Positions 32,265 through 41,442 of a stretch of DNA of 64,000 nt are shown here, piece by piece (position 1 is the first letter of the stretch; each line of letters opens with the position of its first letter). A model generated the notes under the pieces. That model did no database searches and was not told the DNA's origin. It saw nothing but the letters and a program-made list of their open reading frames with translations. The position numbers were made by a program, and so were the translations under genes. The stretch covers positions 6,754,501 to 6,818,500 of the forward strand of contig NZ_CP104578.1 of the NCBI RefSeq assembly GCF_036826855.1, written 5' to 3'. This DNA comes from Streptomyces sp. SJL17-4. GTDB lineage: Bacteria; Actinomycetota; Actinomycetes; Streptomycetales; Streptomycetaceae.

Positions 32265-33113
32265 TCAGATCCAGTGACCGCGCGCCGCTCCCCGGGCGCG
32301 CCGCGCGAGCGCGTACCCCTTCGTCATGACCCGGTCCGCCGCGAAGCCGCGGGCGATCGCCCGCCCCTCCACGAGCCGGGTGAACTCCTCGACGCCGGTG
32401 GACCGGCGCACGGTCACCCGCTCCAGGGCGTACGGCCCCTGACGGCGTCTGGCCAGCGCGTTCCCGACGGCGAGCGCCTGGGCGAAACCGACCTCCCGGA
32501 CCGTACGGCGGACCCGCCGGCTGGAGTATCCGTACGGGTACGCGAAGGAGACCGGCGCCGTCCCGAGCTCCTCGCCGACGATCTCCCGGCAGCGCAGCGT
32601 CTCGAACCGGAGCCGTCGTGCGTCGAGTTGGTCCAGCTGGGGGTGGGTGTGGCTGTGCCCGCCGATCTCCGTGCCCGCGTCGGCGAGTTCGCGCACCTGC
32701 GCCCAGTCGAGCATGGTGTCGAGCGCGCCACCCGTCTCGTGCCTGCCGCGCAGCCAGCCGGTGGAGACGAAGACGGTGCTCGCGAAGGAGTGCTTGGCGA
32801 GCACGGGCAGGGCATACCGGTGGACGCCCTCGTACCCGTCGTCGAACGTGACGAGCAGCGGCCGCGCGGGCAGCGGACCGCCGGTGCGCCAGGCGGCGGC
32901 GAGCGCGGCGGTGGTCACCGGGGTGAACCCCCGCTCGGCGACCACGTCCATCTGCGCCGCGAAGGCCTCGGGGGTGACGGAGAGCCCCAGGGTCGCGGGG
33001 GCGGGGTCGGGGTCGACGGCGTGGTACATGAGGATGGGGACGGGGGCGGTGGAGTCGGTGGTGTCGGTGGTGGGGGAGAGGGTGGCGGTGGTGGCGGCGG
33101 GTTTTTCGGTCAC
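32265..33113 (-). CDS. Polysaccharide deacetylase (NodB family)
   Basis: This 282-residue protein carries a NodB domain. VPILMYHAVDPDPA (about 25-38) opens it, LLVTFDDGYEG (motif 1 Asp-Asp) and EIGGHSHTHPQL (motif 2, His-x3-His) supply the metal site, and AYPYGYSSRRVRR is motif 3. It removes acetyl groups from N-acetylated glycans, typically outside the cell. No signal peptide is seen; a low-complexity Thr/Ala stretch precedes the domain, so it may be cytoplasmic or attached by an unrecognised route. It is the last gene of the glycosyltransferase operon, overlapping the preceding gene by GTGA (33110-33113). Confidence 0.9.
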   Translation of the reverse strand: MTEKPAATTATLSPTTDTTDSTAPVPILMYHAVDPDPAPATLGLSVTPEAFAAQMDVVAERGFTPVTTAALAAAWRTGGPLPARPLLVTFDDGYEGVHRYALPVLAKHSFASTVFVSTGWLRGRHETGGALDTMLDWAQVRELADAGTEIGGHSHTHPQLDQLDARRLRFETLRCREIVGEELGTAPVSFAYPYGYSSRRVRRTVREVGFAQALAVGNALARRRQGPYALERVTVRRSTGVEEFTRLVEGRAIARGFAADRVMTKGYALARRARGAARGHWI

Positions 33114-34156
33114 CGGGCCCCTCCCTCGGCGGCCACGGCGTCATGACGCTCGATCGGCCCCCAGCTGAACGTCGTTCCGCTCCTCCGGGCCCGCAGCGTC
33201 CCCAGCGCGTAGCCGCCGGCCGCGACTGTCACCCCGGTGACGATCGCCCCGGCGCGGCCCGCGCCCCCGGAGCGCCCGAGCAGGGCGTCGCGCACCCCGC
33301 GCAGGACACCGGAGGGCAACACCCGTGTCGTGTAGCGCCGTTCGGACTCCAGGCCCTTCTGCGCGCCGACGCTGCGGGCGACGAGTGCCTTCGAGAGTCC
33401 CTCGGCGTACACCCGGGTACGGAAGTAGCCGAAGCGCTCGCGGACGGCGGGCACCTTGTGGTGGATGACGGCCCGGTCGTCGATGAGCAGGATCGCCTCG
33501 GGCAGTGCCTTGGAGAGCCGGATGCACAGCTCGGTCTCCTCGCCGCCGAGCGGCCGCCGGTTGCCGTCCCGCCCGATGCCGGTGGCGAATCCGCCGGCCG
33601 CGTCGAAGGCCGTACGGCGGAAGGAGGCGTTGCCGCCGAGCACATTGCGGACCGGGACCCGGCCCGGGGGGAGGCCCAGGTACGTACAGCCGACGACCCA
33701 GTCGAACTCCTCGGGGAACCAGGCCGGGCGGTGACCGGAGGCCCAGGCGGGCAGGGTCCGGCCGCCGACGGCCATGACGCGCGGGTCGTCGTAGGCCGCC
33801 GCGAAGTGGTGGAGCCAGTCCCGCTCGGCGACGGCGTCGTCGTCGAGGAAGGCCACGAACTCGCCGCGGGCGGCGGCGATTCCGGTGTTGCGGCCGGCGG
33901 AGAGGCCGCGGGGGCCCGCGTTGGCGAGCACCCGCACCTCCTCGTTGAGCCGCTGTTCCGCGTACTCCTCGGTCAGCCGGGAGAGGAGCCGCTCGTTGTG
34001 GTCGACCACGAGCAGGGTCTCCAGGGCGGGCCGTGACTGCTTCCGTACGGAGTCGACGGCGGCGAGGATGTCCTCCCACCGCTCCTCCGTGTAGACGCAG
34101 ATCACCACGGAGAAGCCGTGCGGGGACGTGCGGTCGGTCGACGTGCGGTGGGTCAA
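33110..34156 (-). CDS. GT2-family glycosyltransferase with TTG start
   Basis: This 348-residue protein has a GT-A glycosyltransferase domain from FSVVICVYTEERWEDIL (residue 15) with the DxD-type motif FLDDDAVAERDWL (about 100) and the LGGNASFRRTAFDAAGG and GGEETELCIRLSK blocks. It would transfer sugars from nucleotide donors. The C-terminal 60 residues are basic with a hydrophobic stretch (AGAIVTGVTVAAGGYALG), perhaps a membrane anchor. The only start is TTG at 34156, overlapping the upstream stop (TTGA) and preceded by GGGGAGAG, because no ATG or GTG occurs before the catalytic core. TTG starts are rare here. It is the middle gene of a three-gene operon. Confidence 0.88.
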   Translation of the reverse strand: MTHRTSTDRTSPHGFSVVICVYTEERWEDILAAVDSVRKQSRPALETLLVVDHNERLLSRLTEEYAEQRLNEEVRVLANAGPRGLSAGRNTGIAAARGEFVAFLDDDAVAERDWLHHFAAAYDDPRVMAVGGRTLPAWASGHRPAWFPEEFDWVVGCTYLGLPPGRVPVRNVLGGNASFRRTAFDAAGGFATGIGRDGNRRPLGGEETELCIRLSKALPEAILLIDDRAVIHHKVPAVRERFGYFRTRVYAEGLSKALVARSVGAQKGLESERRYTTRVLPSGVLRGVRDALLGRSGGAGRAGAIVTGVTVAAGGYALGTLRARRSGTTFSWGPIERHDAVAAEGGAR

Positions 34157-34983
34157 GACGTCTCTCCCCGGGGGACGTTGACCGAGAACGGGGCCGGCCG
34201 GCGGCGGGCTGCCTTGCTGACGGCCTTCTCCTTGAGGATGACCTTCAGGACCCGGATGCCGTCGCGCACGGCGTTGAGGTTGCTGACGCCGTGGATGCGG
34301 TTGTACTCGTGGCTCGGCACCTCCTGCACCTTGAGGCCGGCCGTGACGACCCTGATGTTGATGAGGGTCTCGATCTCGAATCCGGTGCAGTCGAGGGTGA
34401 TCTTGTCGAGGCAGTGGCGCCAGAAGGCGTTGTAGCCGTAGCAGAGGTCGGTGTAGCGGGCGCCGAACTTGCGGTTGACGAGCGAGCAGAGGGCCCAGTT
34501 GCCCAGTCTGCGAATGGTCGTCATGTCGTCCGTGCCGCCGCCGTTGGCGAAACGGGAGCCCTTGGCGAAATCGGCACCGCCGACGAGGGCGGAGACGTAC
34601 GAGACGATCTCCTGGCCGTCGGCCGAGCCGTCCGCGTCGACCATGACGATGATGTCGCCGGTGCAGGCCGCGAAGCCGCTGATCAGCGCGTCGCCCTTGC
34701 CCTTGCCGACCTGCTTGACCACCTTGACGTCCGGCCAGAGTTCACGGGCGACATCCACCGTGTTGTCCGTGGAATTTCCGTCGACGAGAACGACTTCGTG
34801 AATCCATTCCGGCAGTGTCTTGAACACGTACGGAAGATTTTCTGCTTCGTTCATCGCGGGAATGACAACACTCACCGGCGGAGTGATCGCCAGATGTGAG
34901 GTGATGGCCCGGTACTGGGCGGCTATTCGACTCGGCTCGGTCATTTCTTGGCCCGAGGCGGATGGGCGCAGGAACGAGCTCAT
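34153..34983 (-). CDS. GT2-family glycosyltransferase (dolichol-P-mannose/UDP-sugar synthase-like)
   Basis: This is a 276-residue single-domain GT2 enzyme. SVVIPAMNEAENLPYVFKTL (about residue 39) is the donor-binding start. DGNSTDNTVDVAREL and IIVMVDADGSADG (DxD, about 100-112) follow, then KGSRFANGGGTDD and YNAFWRHCLDK. Length and motifs match family members that make polyprenyl-phosphate sugars or act in exopolysaccharide synthesis. The N-terminal 35 residues look disordered. It begins a leftward operon with the second glycosyltransferase and the deacetylase, joined by overlapping start/stop codons. The product is probably a surface polysaccharide or a modified wall polymer; the sequence does not say which. 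Confidence 0.9.
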   Translation of the reverse strand: MSSFLRPSASGQEMTEPSRIAAQYRAITSHLAITPPVSVVIPAMNEAENLPYVFKTLPEWIHEVVLVDGNSTDNTVDVARELWPDVKVVKQVGKGKGDALISGFAACTGDIIVMVDADGSADGQEIVSYVSALVGGADFAKGSRFANGGGTDDMTTIRRLGNWALCSLVNRKFGARYTDLCYGYNAFWRHCLDKITLDCTGFEIETLINIRVVTAGLKVQEVPSHEYNRIHGVSNLNAVRDGIRVLKVILKEKAVSKAARRRPAPFSVNVPRGETS

Positions 34984-35655
34984 GGGTCTGGTTTCCCTCT
35001 CGTCCGGTGGGCCGCCCACCCCTTGGGCGGTCCGATGGTGTGTCCGGTTCGAAAGGGGGGTTCTCGCCACGCCCGCGCGGAAGCGATCTCCGTACGGAAC
35101 AGGCGAGTTGGCATGTCTGGCCGCGCGGTACCCGCGACTCGGCGCACGTTCGAACACCGAGCACGGCACCCCCCTACCGCGCCCCGCACCGGGACCATCA
35201 GCGACGCTAGAGCCCTCCCCTGAGCCGCTGTGCGTGATGGATCGGTGCGGGTGAGATGTACGACGGTATTGATGAATGGGACTGTATGGCAAGTCCCTGA
35301 TCTGTGGCCCGCTTTTCCGTGGTTTGGCGAAGCTTCGACGGTCAGATGTGCAACCGTCCCGATCGGATTCGGTCAATCCGTTTGCGTGTGGGGAACGGTG
35401 ATGCGGGATCAGGCTTCTGTGCTTTGTTGTGTGAATGTGTCGCGTTCCCGTTCGACCGTTCGGCGGGACCGGAGCCTCCGCTTCCTGTCCTCTTTTCGAT
35501 CGCCCGTCTGTCGCCCGTCGCCCATGGCTGGAACTCGACGGTCATCGACAGGGGTTCGGGAGACGTTCGGCACCAGTTTTGACATGAACACTTCCGGCGC
35601 GGCGGATCCGATGCTACTACCTGGTAGCGCAGAGATCCTGCTACAGGGAGGTTCC
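34984..35655. promoter_or_regulatory. Long AT-richer divergent intergenic region
   Basis: These 672 bases separate the glycosyltransferase operon from the SGNH esterase gene. From about 35240 to 35600 the sequence is visibly less GC-rich than any gene here and lacks Streptomyces codon bias in all frames, so I call no gene. TTGACA (35579-35584) is a good -35 but its -10 partner is unclear (GCGGAT at spacing 17). GCTAC and GTAGC (about 35612-35630) form a short inverted repeat just upstream of the esterase ribosome site AGGGAGG (35645-35651). Confidence 0.55.
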
Positions 35656-36462
35656 ATGAGACTGTCCCGTTTTGCCGCCGTTTCGTCCTCGCTCCTGCTC
35701 GGTGCCGTCCTCGCCCTCACCGGGGCGGGCGCCGCCCAGGCCGCCGAGACCGCCGCGCTCGACTACGTGGCCCTTGGCGACTCGTACTCCTCCGGTGTCG
35801 GCGCAGGGAGTTACGACAGCGCGAGCGGCGACTGCAAGCGCTCCACGAAGGCGTATCCGGTGCTGTGGAAGAACGCGAACGCACCCTCCTCCTTCGCTTT
35901 CACCGCCTGCTCGGGCGCCCGAACGGGTGATGTGACCGCCAATCAGCTCGGCCCCCTGTCGTCCGCGACCGACCTGGTCTCCGTCACGATCGGGGGAAAT
36001 GACGCCGGTTTCGCCGACGTCATGACGACCTGTGTGCTGCAGTCCGAAGCCACGTGCATCAGCCGTGTGAATCAGGCCAAGAGCTACGTCGACACGACGT
36101 TGCCCGGCAAGCTCGACTCCGTCTACACGGCGATCAGGAACAAGGCACCCGCCGCCCATGTGGTCGTCCTCGGCTACCCGCGCTTCTACCAGCTGGGCGG
36201 CAGCTGCATCGCCGGCCTGAGCGAGAACGAGCGCCGAGCCATCAACGGAGCCTCCGACTACCTCAACGCCGCCGTCGCCAAGCGTGCGGCCGACCACGGC
36301 TACACCTTCTCCAGCGTCGTCCCGGCGTTCACCGGACACGAGATCTGCTCCGGTTCCGCCTGGCTGCACAGCGTCAACTGGCTCAACATCGGGGAGTCCT
36401 ACCACCCGACGGCCGCAGGCCAGTCCGGCGGCTACCTGCCCAGCTTCAGGAACGTGGTGTAA
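35656..36462 (+). CDS. Secreted SGNH/GDSL lipase-esterase
   Basis: This 268-residue secreted hydrolase has a signal peptide (about 1-33, ending GAAQA/AET). Block I is YVALGDSYSSGVGA (Ser about 44), block III SVTIGGNDAGF (Gly-Asn oxyanion residues) and block V NIGESYHPTAAG (catalytic His). Three cysteine pairs are present, as in Streptomyces rimosus lipase and SCO1725-type esterases, to which length and motifs correspond. It hydrolyses esters or phospholipids outside the cell. AGGGAGG is 4 nt before ATG 35656. It converges with the pseudokinase gene, overlapping its end by 17 bp. Confidence 0.93.
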   Translation: MRLSRFAAVSSSLLLGAVLALTGAGAAQAAETAALDYVALGDSYSSGVGAGSYDSASGDCKRSTKAYPVLWKNANAPSSFAFTACSGARTGDVTANQLGPLSSATDLVSVTIGGNDAGFADVMTTCVLQSEATCISRVNQAKSYVDTTLPGKLDSVYTAIRNKAPAAHVVVLGYPRFYQLGGSCIAGLSENERRAINGASDYLNAAVAKRAADHGYTFSSVVPAFTGHEICSGSAWLHSVNWLNIGESYHPTAAGQSGGYLPSFRNVV

Positions 36463-37480
36463 CCGGACCGCCGCCCGCGCCGTCCGTGGCGCCGGGGCCG
36501 GCCGGAGCGGTGCTCGTGACACCGCCCGGCCCGGGCCCGGCGCCTCGCTCGTCGTCCCGGACCAGGTGATACGCCAGGGCTCCCGCGATGAGCAGCGCGC
36601 CGATCAGTCCGGCGAGGAGGACATGGGTACGGCGGGGTGACGTCTTCCCGGGGGACGGCTCGGCCGCGGCCGGTGGCGAACTTCCTGTCGCTGGGCCGCT
36701 GTTGACGGTGCCGTCTTCCGGCTGCCTGCCTGGTTCGGCCGTCGCAGGGGTGGCGGGTGCTCCTGTGTCGGAGTCGCCCGGCGCGGGCCGCCGCGCCCCG
36801 CCCGTCGCCACCCGCCGCAGCTCCCGCTCGACCCGGTCCGCCGGCGGAGGGTGCTCGGGGTCCTCGTTCGAGAGCCCCTCGACGAGAGTGCGGAGCTCCC
36901 CGGCCCGGTCGTCCTTCGTGGGCAGCGGCGACGGCAGTGCCGACGCCGCCGCACCGAGAAGCCTCCCGAGGGCGCGCAGCTCCGCCGCCGGTCCCGGATC
37001 GTCCTCCGGAGCCGTGCCGACGCCGGTCACGACGATCCGTCCGTCGTTGGCGAGGAGGACGTGCCCCGGATCCACCTCCCGGTGCGGGACGCCCGCCTCG
37101 CGCGCCGCCCGCAGTCCGGCGAGCACCTCGGCGCCGACGCGCGCCGCCTCGCGCGGCGGCAGCGGCCCGGCCGCCTCCAGCGTCTCGGCGAGGGTGAGGC
37201 CCCGTACGAGCTCCATGACGACCCAGGGTCGGCCGTCCTCCGTGGCGACGCCGAGGATTTGTACGAGGGCGGGGTGGGAGATCCGTGCGGCGGTCCGTGC
37301 CTCGCGCTCGCGCCGGGCGTACAGGAGAGGTACCTCGTCCGCGGGGAGGCCGTCCGGGGCCCGGAGCTCCTTGAGGGCCACCTCGCGGCGGTCCGTCTCG
37401 TCGAGGGCGCGCCAGACGGTGCCCGTCGCCCCCTCGGCGAGCACGTCCAGAAGCCGGTAACGACCCGCGATCACCGTCAT
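36446..37480 (-). CDS. Membrane-anchored Ser/Thr-kinase-like protein, probable pseudokinase
   Basis: This 344-residue protein starts with a Hanks-type kinase fold. The glycine loop LAEGATGTVWRA (about residue 15) and VALKEL lysine are intact. The catalytic loop, normally HRDLKPxN, reads HREVDPGH (about residue 133), lacking the aspartate, lysine and asparagine. The DFG site reads TGV (IVVTGVGTAPE). Phosphoryl transfer is therefore unlikely. A Pro/Thr-rich linker and one helix (VLLAGLIGALLIAGALAYHL, about 295) lead to an acidic/Pro tail outside the membrane. It may bind ATP and act as a scaffold or regulator. It converges with the esterase gene, as in the S. coelicolor SCO1724/SCO1725 pair from memory. 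Confidence 0.85.
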   Translation of the reverse strand: MTVIAGRYRLLDVLAEGATGTVWRALDETDRREVALKELRAPDGLPADEVPLLYARREREARTAARISHPALVQILGVATEDGRPWVVMELVRGLTLAETLEAAGPLPPREAARVGAEVLAGLRAAREAGVPHREVDPGHVLLANDGRIVVTGVGTAPEDDPGPAAELRALGRLLGAAASALPSPLPTKDDRAGELRTLVEGLSNEDPEHPPPADRVERELRRVATGGARRPAPGDSDTGAPATPATAEPGRQPEDGTVNSGPATGSSPPAAAEPSPGKTSPRRTHVLLAGLIGALLIAGALAYHLVRDDERGAGPGPGGVTSTAPAGPGATDGAGGGPVTPRS

Positions 37481-37791
37481 GGATCCACGGTAGCCGAGGG
37501 GTGTTCTCCCGTCCCCGGTCCGTCGGTGGGCGACGGAGACGATCTTGGTGGTGGAGATCACACCGGTCCGGGTGTGCGGGGGTGCGGGTCCGGAAGGCAG
37601 GATGGTTCGTGACGGTTCGGCAGGTGTTCGAATCCTGTCCAACTCGCCCTGGAATCAGATGGATTCGGACGGTGACCGTCAACCCCCGTACGAGTGCCGT
37701 GAATCCCGTCGCCGGGATACACGGGTGTCACCGCGGGGCGATAGGGTTAACCTGCCCTGGGTCGGGTGCCCTTGTACGGGTGGGGAGTGAC
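37481..37791. promoter_or_regulatory. Intergenic region upstream of pseudokinase and small basic protein
   Basis: The 311-base gap contains divergent promoters but no hexamer pair I trust. A segment near 37620-37645 (GTTCGAATCCTGTCC) resembles a tRNA T-arm but lacks the rest of a tRNA. GGGGAG at 37782-37787 is the ribosome site of the following gene. Confidence 0.4.
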
Positions 37792-38064
37792 ATGGAACAG
37801 ATAGCAATGCGCAGCAGGCCGCGAGTGCCTGCCATCACCTGCGGGAGCAGCGCGACGAGTTCGCGGCTCGACCGTCATCTCGCGGTGCTCGGCGGTCCCG
37901 CCGTGCCCCAGCGAGAGGTGGCCGAGGCGACGCTGCTGATGCGTGAACTGACGTCGCGTACGCCCGAGGTTCCGGTGCACGGTCACCGCAGCCGCAGCGC
38001 ACGGGTCTCGCTCTTCGCCCCGCTCCGCCGCCTGCGCCGCTCCCTCTTCGGGACGCGCCACTAG
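37792..38064 (+). CDS. Small basic conserved-looking protein
   Basis: This is a 90-residue protein of unknown function. It begins MEQIAMRSRPRVPAITCGSS and ends in an arginine-rich helix (LFAPLRRLRRSLFGTRH). One cysteine is present. Codon use is typical of the neighbours and a good ribosome site (GGGGAG, 5 nt before ATG) supports translation. No domain is recognised. I believe similar proteins occur in other streptomycetes, from memory. The basic amphipathic tail could bind membrane or nucleic acid. Confidence 0.6.
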   Translation: MEQIAMRSRPRVPAITCGSSATSSRLDRHLAVLGGPAVPQREVAEATLLMRELTSRTPEVPVHGHRSRSARVSLFAPLRRLRRSLFGTRH

Positions 38065-38277
38065 GAGCCGGGCACACCGGGCCGAGCAACCCCGAGGTTC
38101 CCGCCCGCTCCGCCCGGTCGCCCGTACGACTCCGAACTGCACGACTGCACGGTTACATCGACTGTCACGGCTACGTCGACCGTCACGACTGCGACCTCGC
38201 CGGACGTGTCCCCGCCCGTCCGGCGCTCAGTCGTACCCGGCCGCGGGCCCGACCCCGCGAGCGGGCGGAGTCGGCAA

Positions 38278-38323
38278 CCCGCAGGGCCTCGGCGAGCACG
38301 CCCGCAGGGCCTCGGCGAGCACG
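38278..38323. repeat. 23-bp tandem repeat downstream of the small protein gene
   Basis: CCCGCAGGGCCTCGGCGAGC and three more bases occurs twice exactly (38278-38300 and 38301-38323), with degenerate copies reaching into the end of the CoA-transferase gene. The whole 38065-38353 gap holds this and an imperfect 18-bp repeat (ACGTCGACCGTC core); I see no gene. Confidence 0.85.
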
Positions 38324-38353
38324 CACGGCCGCAGCGATCCCGCCCGCACAGCC

Positions 38354-39550
38354 TCAGGCGATCACACCCGCAGCCCTCAGCTCCTTCACTTCCGCCTCCG
38401 GCACCCCGAGCGCCCCGAGAACCTCGTCCGTGTCCTGTCCGAGGGCCGGGATCCGGTCCATGCGCGGCTCCGGCGCGTCCGGGAACACGATCGGCGGCAG
38501 CAGCGAACGCAGCGGCCCGACCTGCGATTCCACCTCCCGCCAGCGGTCACGGGCCGTCAGCTGGGGATGGTCCGCGAGCTCCGCGACCGAGTTGAGCCGG
38601 GCGCAGGCGATGCCCGCCGCGTCGAGCCGGGCCAGCGCCTCGGGTGCCGTCAGCGGGGCCAGCGCCGCCGCGACCACCGAGTCCGTCGCCGCCCGGCCGG
38701 CCACGCGCGCGGTGTTCGTCGCGAAGTCCGGGGCGTCGGCCAGCTCGGGCCGGCCGAGGACCTGCTCGGCGAGCCGCCGCCACTCACGGTCGTTCTGCAC
38801 GGAGAGCAGCACCAGGCCCCCGTCCGCCGTCGGATAGGCGTCGTACGGGGCGATCACCGCGTGCGCGAGCCCCGTTCGCGCCGGGGGCGTACCCCCATGC
38901 ATGCCGTAATGCAACGGGTGCCCCATCCACTCGGCGAGCGAGTCGAGCAGGGAGACCTCCACCGGACCGCCCCGGCCGGTCGTGCCGCGCCGTACGAGCG
39001 CGGCGAGGACACCGGAGAACGCGTACATCCCGGCGGCGATGTCGGCCGCCGGGATCCCGGACTTGACCGGCTGCTCCGGCGTCCCGGTCACCGACACCAG
39101 GCCCGCCTCGCACTGGACGAGCATGTCGTACGCCCGCTTGTGCGCGTACGGTCCCTCCGCCCCGTATCCGGAGACGTCCACCGCGATCAGCCGAGGGTGC
39201 GCGGCGCACAGGGTGGCGGCGTCGAGACCGAGCCGGGCCGCCGCCCCCTGGGCGAGGTTCTGCACGAAGACGTCCGCGCCGGCCACAAGGCGCCGGACGA
39301 GGGCGAGGCCGCGCGGGTCCTTGAGGTCGACCGCCACGGACTCCTTGCCGCGGTTGCACCACACGAAATGGGACGCGAGGCCCCGGGCGGCCGTGTCGTA
39401 CCCCCGGGCGAAGTCCCCGCCGTCGGGGCGCTCGATCTTGACGACGCGGGCGCCGAGGTCGGCGAGCTGCCGGGTGGCGAAGGGGGCGGCGACGGCCTGC
39501 TCGACGGCGACGACCGTGACGCCTTCGAGGGGGAGTGGCTGAGTGCTCAT
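38354..39550 (-). CDS. Family III (CaiB/BaiF) CoA-transferase
   Basis: This 398-residue protein has the family III architecture. It opens with LEGVTVVAVEQAVAAPFATRQLADLGARVVKIE (given as family-like, residues 8-40). The CoA-binding region SHFVWCNRGKESVAVDL and the nucleophile aspartate motif AYDMLVQCEAGLVSVTG (Asp about 140) follow. These enzymes swap CoA between carboxylic acids through an aspartyl-thioester. Substrate is unknown. ATG 39550 is the usual start; the frame extends a little upstream without family similarity. It runs leftward, downstream of the ABC transporter genes, with no shared overlap. Confidence 0.9.
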   Translation of the reverse strand: MSTQPLPLEGVTVVAVEQAVAAPFATRQLADLGARVVKIERPDGGDFARGYDTAARGLASHFVWCNRGKESVAVDLKDPRGLALVRRLVAGADVFVQNLAQGAAARLGLDAATLCAAHPRLIAVDVSGYGAEGPYAHKRAYDMLVQCEAGLVSVTGTPEQPVKSGIPAADIAAGMYAFSGVLAALVRRGTTGRGGPVEVSLLDSLAEWMGHPLHYGMHGGTPPARTGLAHAVIAPYDAYPTADGGLVLLSVQNDREWRRLAEQVLGRPELADAPDFATNTARVAGRAATDSVVAAALAPLTAPEALARLDAAGIACARLNSVAELADHPQLTARDRWREVESQVGPLRSLLPPIVFPDAPEPRMDRIPALGQDTDEVLGALGVPEAEVKELRAAGVIA

Positions 39551-39625
39551 GAAAGCCCTGCCTACCTTGCGGGGCCGGTCCTTGTCACCAGGGGACATCT
39601 CACCCCCGCCGGGTGCCGGGGATCG

Positions 39626-40440
39626 TCAGCCCCGGGTGTAGCGGCGGACGGCGAGCGGGGCGAAGAGGGCGATCAGACCGAGCGACCAGAGCAGCGCTCC
39701 GGCGACCGGGTGGGCCACCGGCCAGGCCGCGTCCGCCGGGACGGGAGCGTTGCCGAAGAGGACCCGTACGGCCGTCGTGACCGCCGAGATCGGGTTCCAC
39801 TCGGCGACCGTGCGCAGCCGGCCCGGCATGTTGTCGGTCGGGATGTACGCGTTGGAGAGCAGCGGCAGCATGAAGGTGGCGCTGCCGAGCTGGCCCGCCG
39901 CCTCCTCGCTCTTCGAGGCCAGGCCGAGCAGGATGCCCACCCAGGTCGTCGCGAAACGGAAGAGCAGCAGCAGACCGAAGGCGCCCAGGGCCTCCGGCGC
40001 CGTCCCCTCGATACGCCAGCCCATGGCGAGCCCGGCCAGGATGAGCGGCACGGTGCCGACGGCACTGACCACGAGATCGGCGAGCGCCTGCCCGAGCGGC
40101 ACGGCGGACCGGCTCACGGGCATGGTCCGGAAGCGGTCCATGACACCCCGGTGGGCGTCCTGGGCGGCCTGGAACATGCCGGTCATCAGGCCCCCCGCCG
40201 CCGTCGCGACGAGCAGGCCCGGCACGAGGTGGGAGCGGTACTCGGCGCCCGGCATGGCGAGCGCGCTGCCGAACACGTACCCGAAGAACAGCAGGAACAC
40301 GATCGGCATCGTCTGCGTCATCACGGTGATCGCGGGCGCGTGCCGGATGCGCAGGAGATGACGGCCGAGGACGGCCGCGCCGTCGTGGACGAGAGCGGTG
40401 CTCGCGGGGCGGGTTCCCTGCTCCTGGACGAGAGCGGTGC

Positions 40441-40444
<4 letters not shown>
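39626..40444 (-). CDS. DrrB-type ABC-2 exporter permease
   Basis: This 272-residue membrane protein has six helices and an ABC-2 exporter layout. Typical segments are PIVFLLFFGYVFGSAL, GLLVATAAGGLMTGMFQAA, DRFRTMPVSRSAVPLGQALA and LSNAYIPTDNMPGRLRTVAEWNP, which match DrrB-like exporters. A 15-bp direct repeat (ACGAGAGCGGTGCTC) at its start duplicates the STALV codons. ATG 40444 overlaps the ATPase stop by ATGA (40441-40444). With the ATPase it would export a drug-like compound; the TetR gene upstream is the likely regulator. Confidence 0.92.
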
Positions 40445-41379
<935 letters not shown>

Positions 41380-41397
41380 GGCGCGACCATACCGCAC

Positions 41398-41414
41398 TAC
41401 GTACGGCGTACGTA
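41398..41414. promoter_or_regulatory. 17-bp palindromic operator between exporter and TetR gene
   Basis: TACGTACG-G-CGTACGTA is a perfect palindrome in the 63-bp divergent spacer. It overlaps the -35 region of the leftward exporter promoter (-10 TATGGT, 41391-41386) and lies 28 bp upstream of the TetR gene. A related half (GCGTACGTAG) occurs at the exporter start, about 41363-41372. It is the natural candidate for TetR autorepression and exporter control. Confidence 0.75.
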
Positions 41415-41442
41415 ACTACGATGGGGGGCGAGGTGATGATCC

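Noticed and set aside
32173..33144. Long upstream extension of the AAA ATPase gene through the deacetylase
   Set aside because: The conserved domains of the AAA protein begin after ATG 32172, and the extension is the antisense-frame shadow of the deacetylase gene.
35230..35655. N-terminal extension or small gene upstream of the SGNH esterase
   Set aside because: The upstream frame has atypical codon use, and the signal peptide with an AGGGAGG ribosome site begins at 35656.
37615..37650. tRNA T-arm-like sequence (GTTCGAATCC context)
   Set aside because: The loop motif is present, but there is no pairing acceptor stem, D-arm or anticodon arm within the preceding 75 bases and no CCA-proximal stem.
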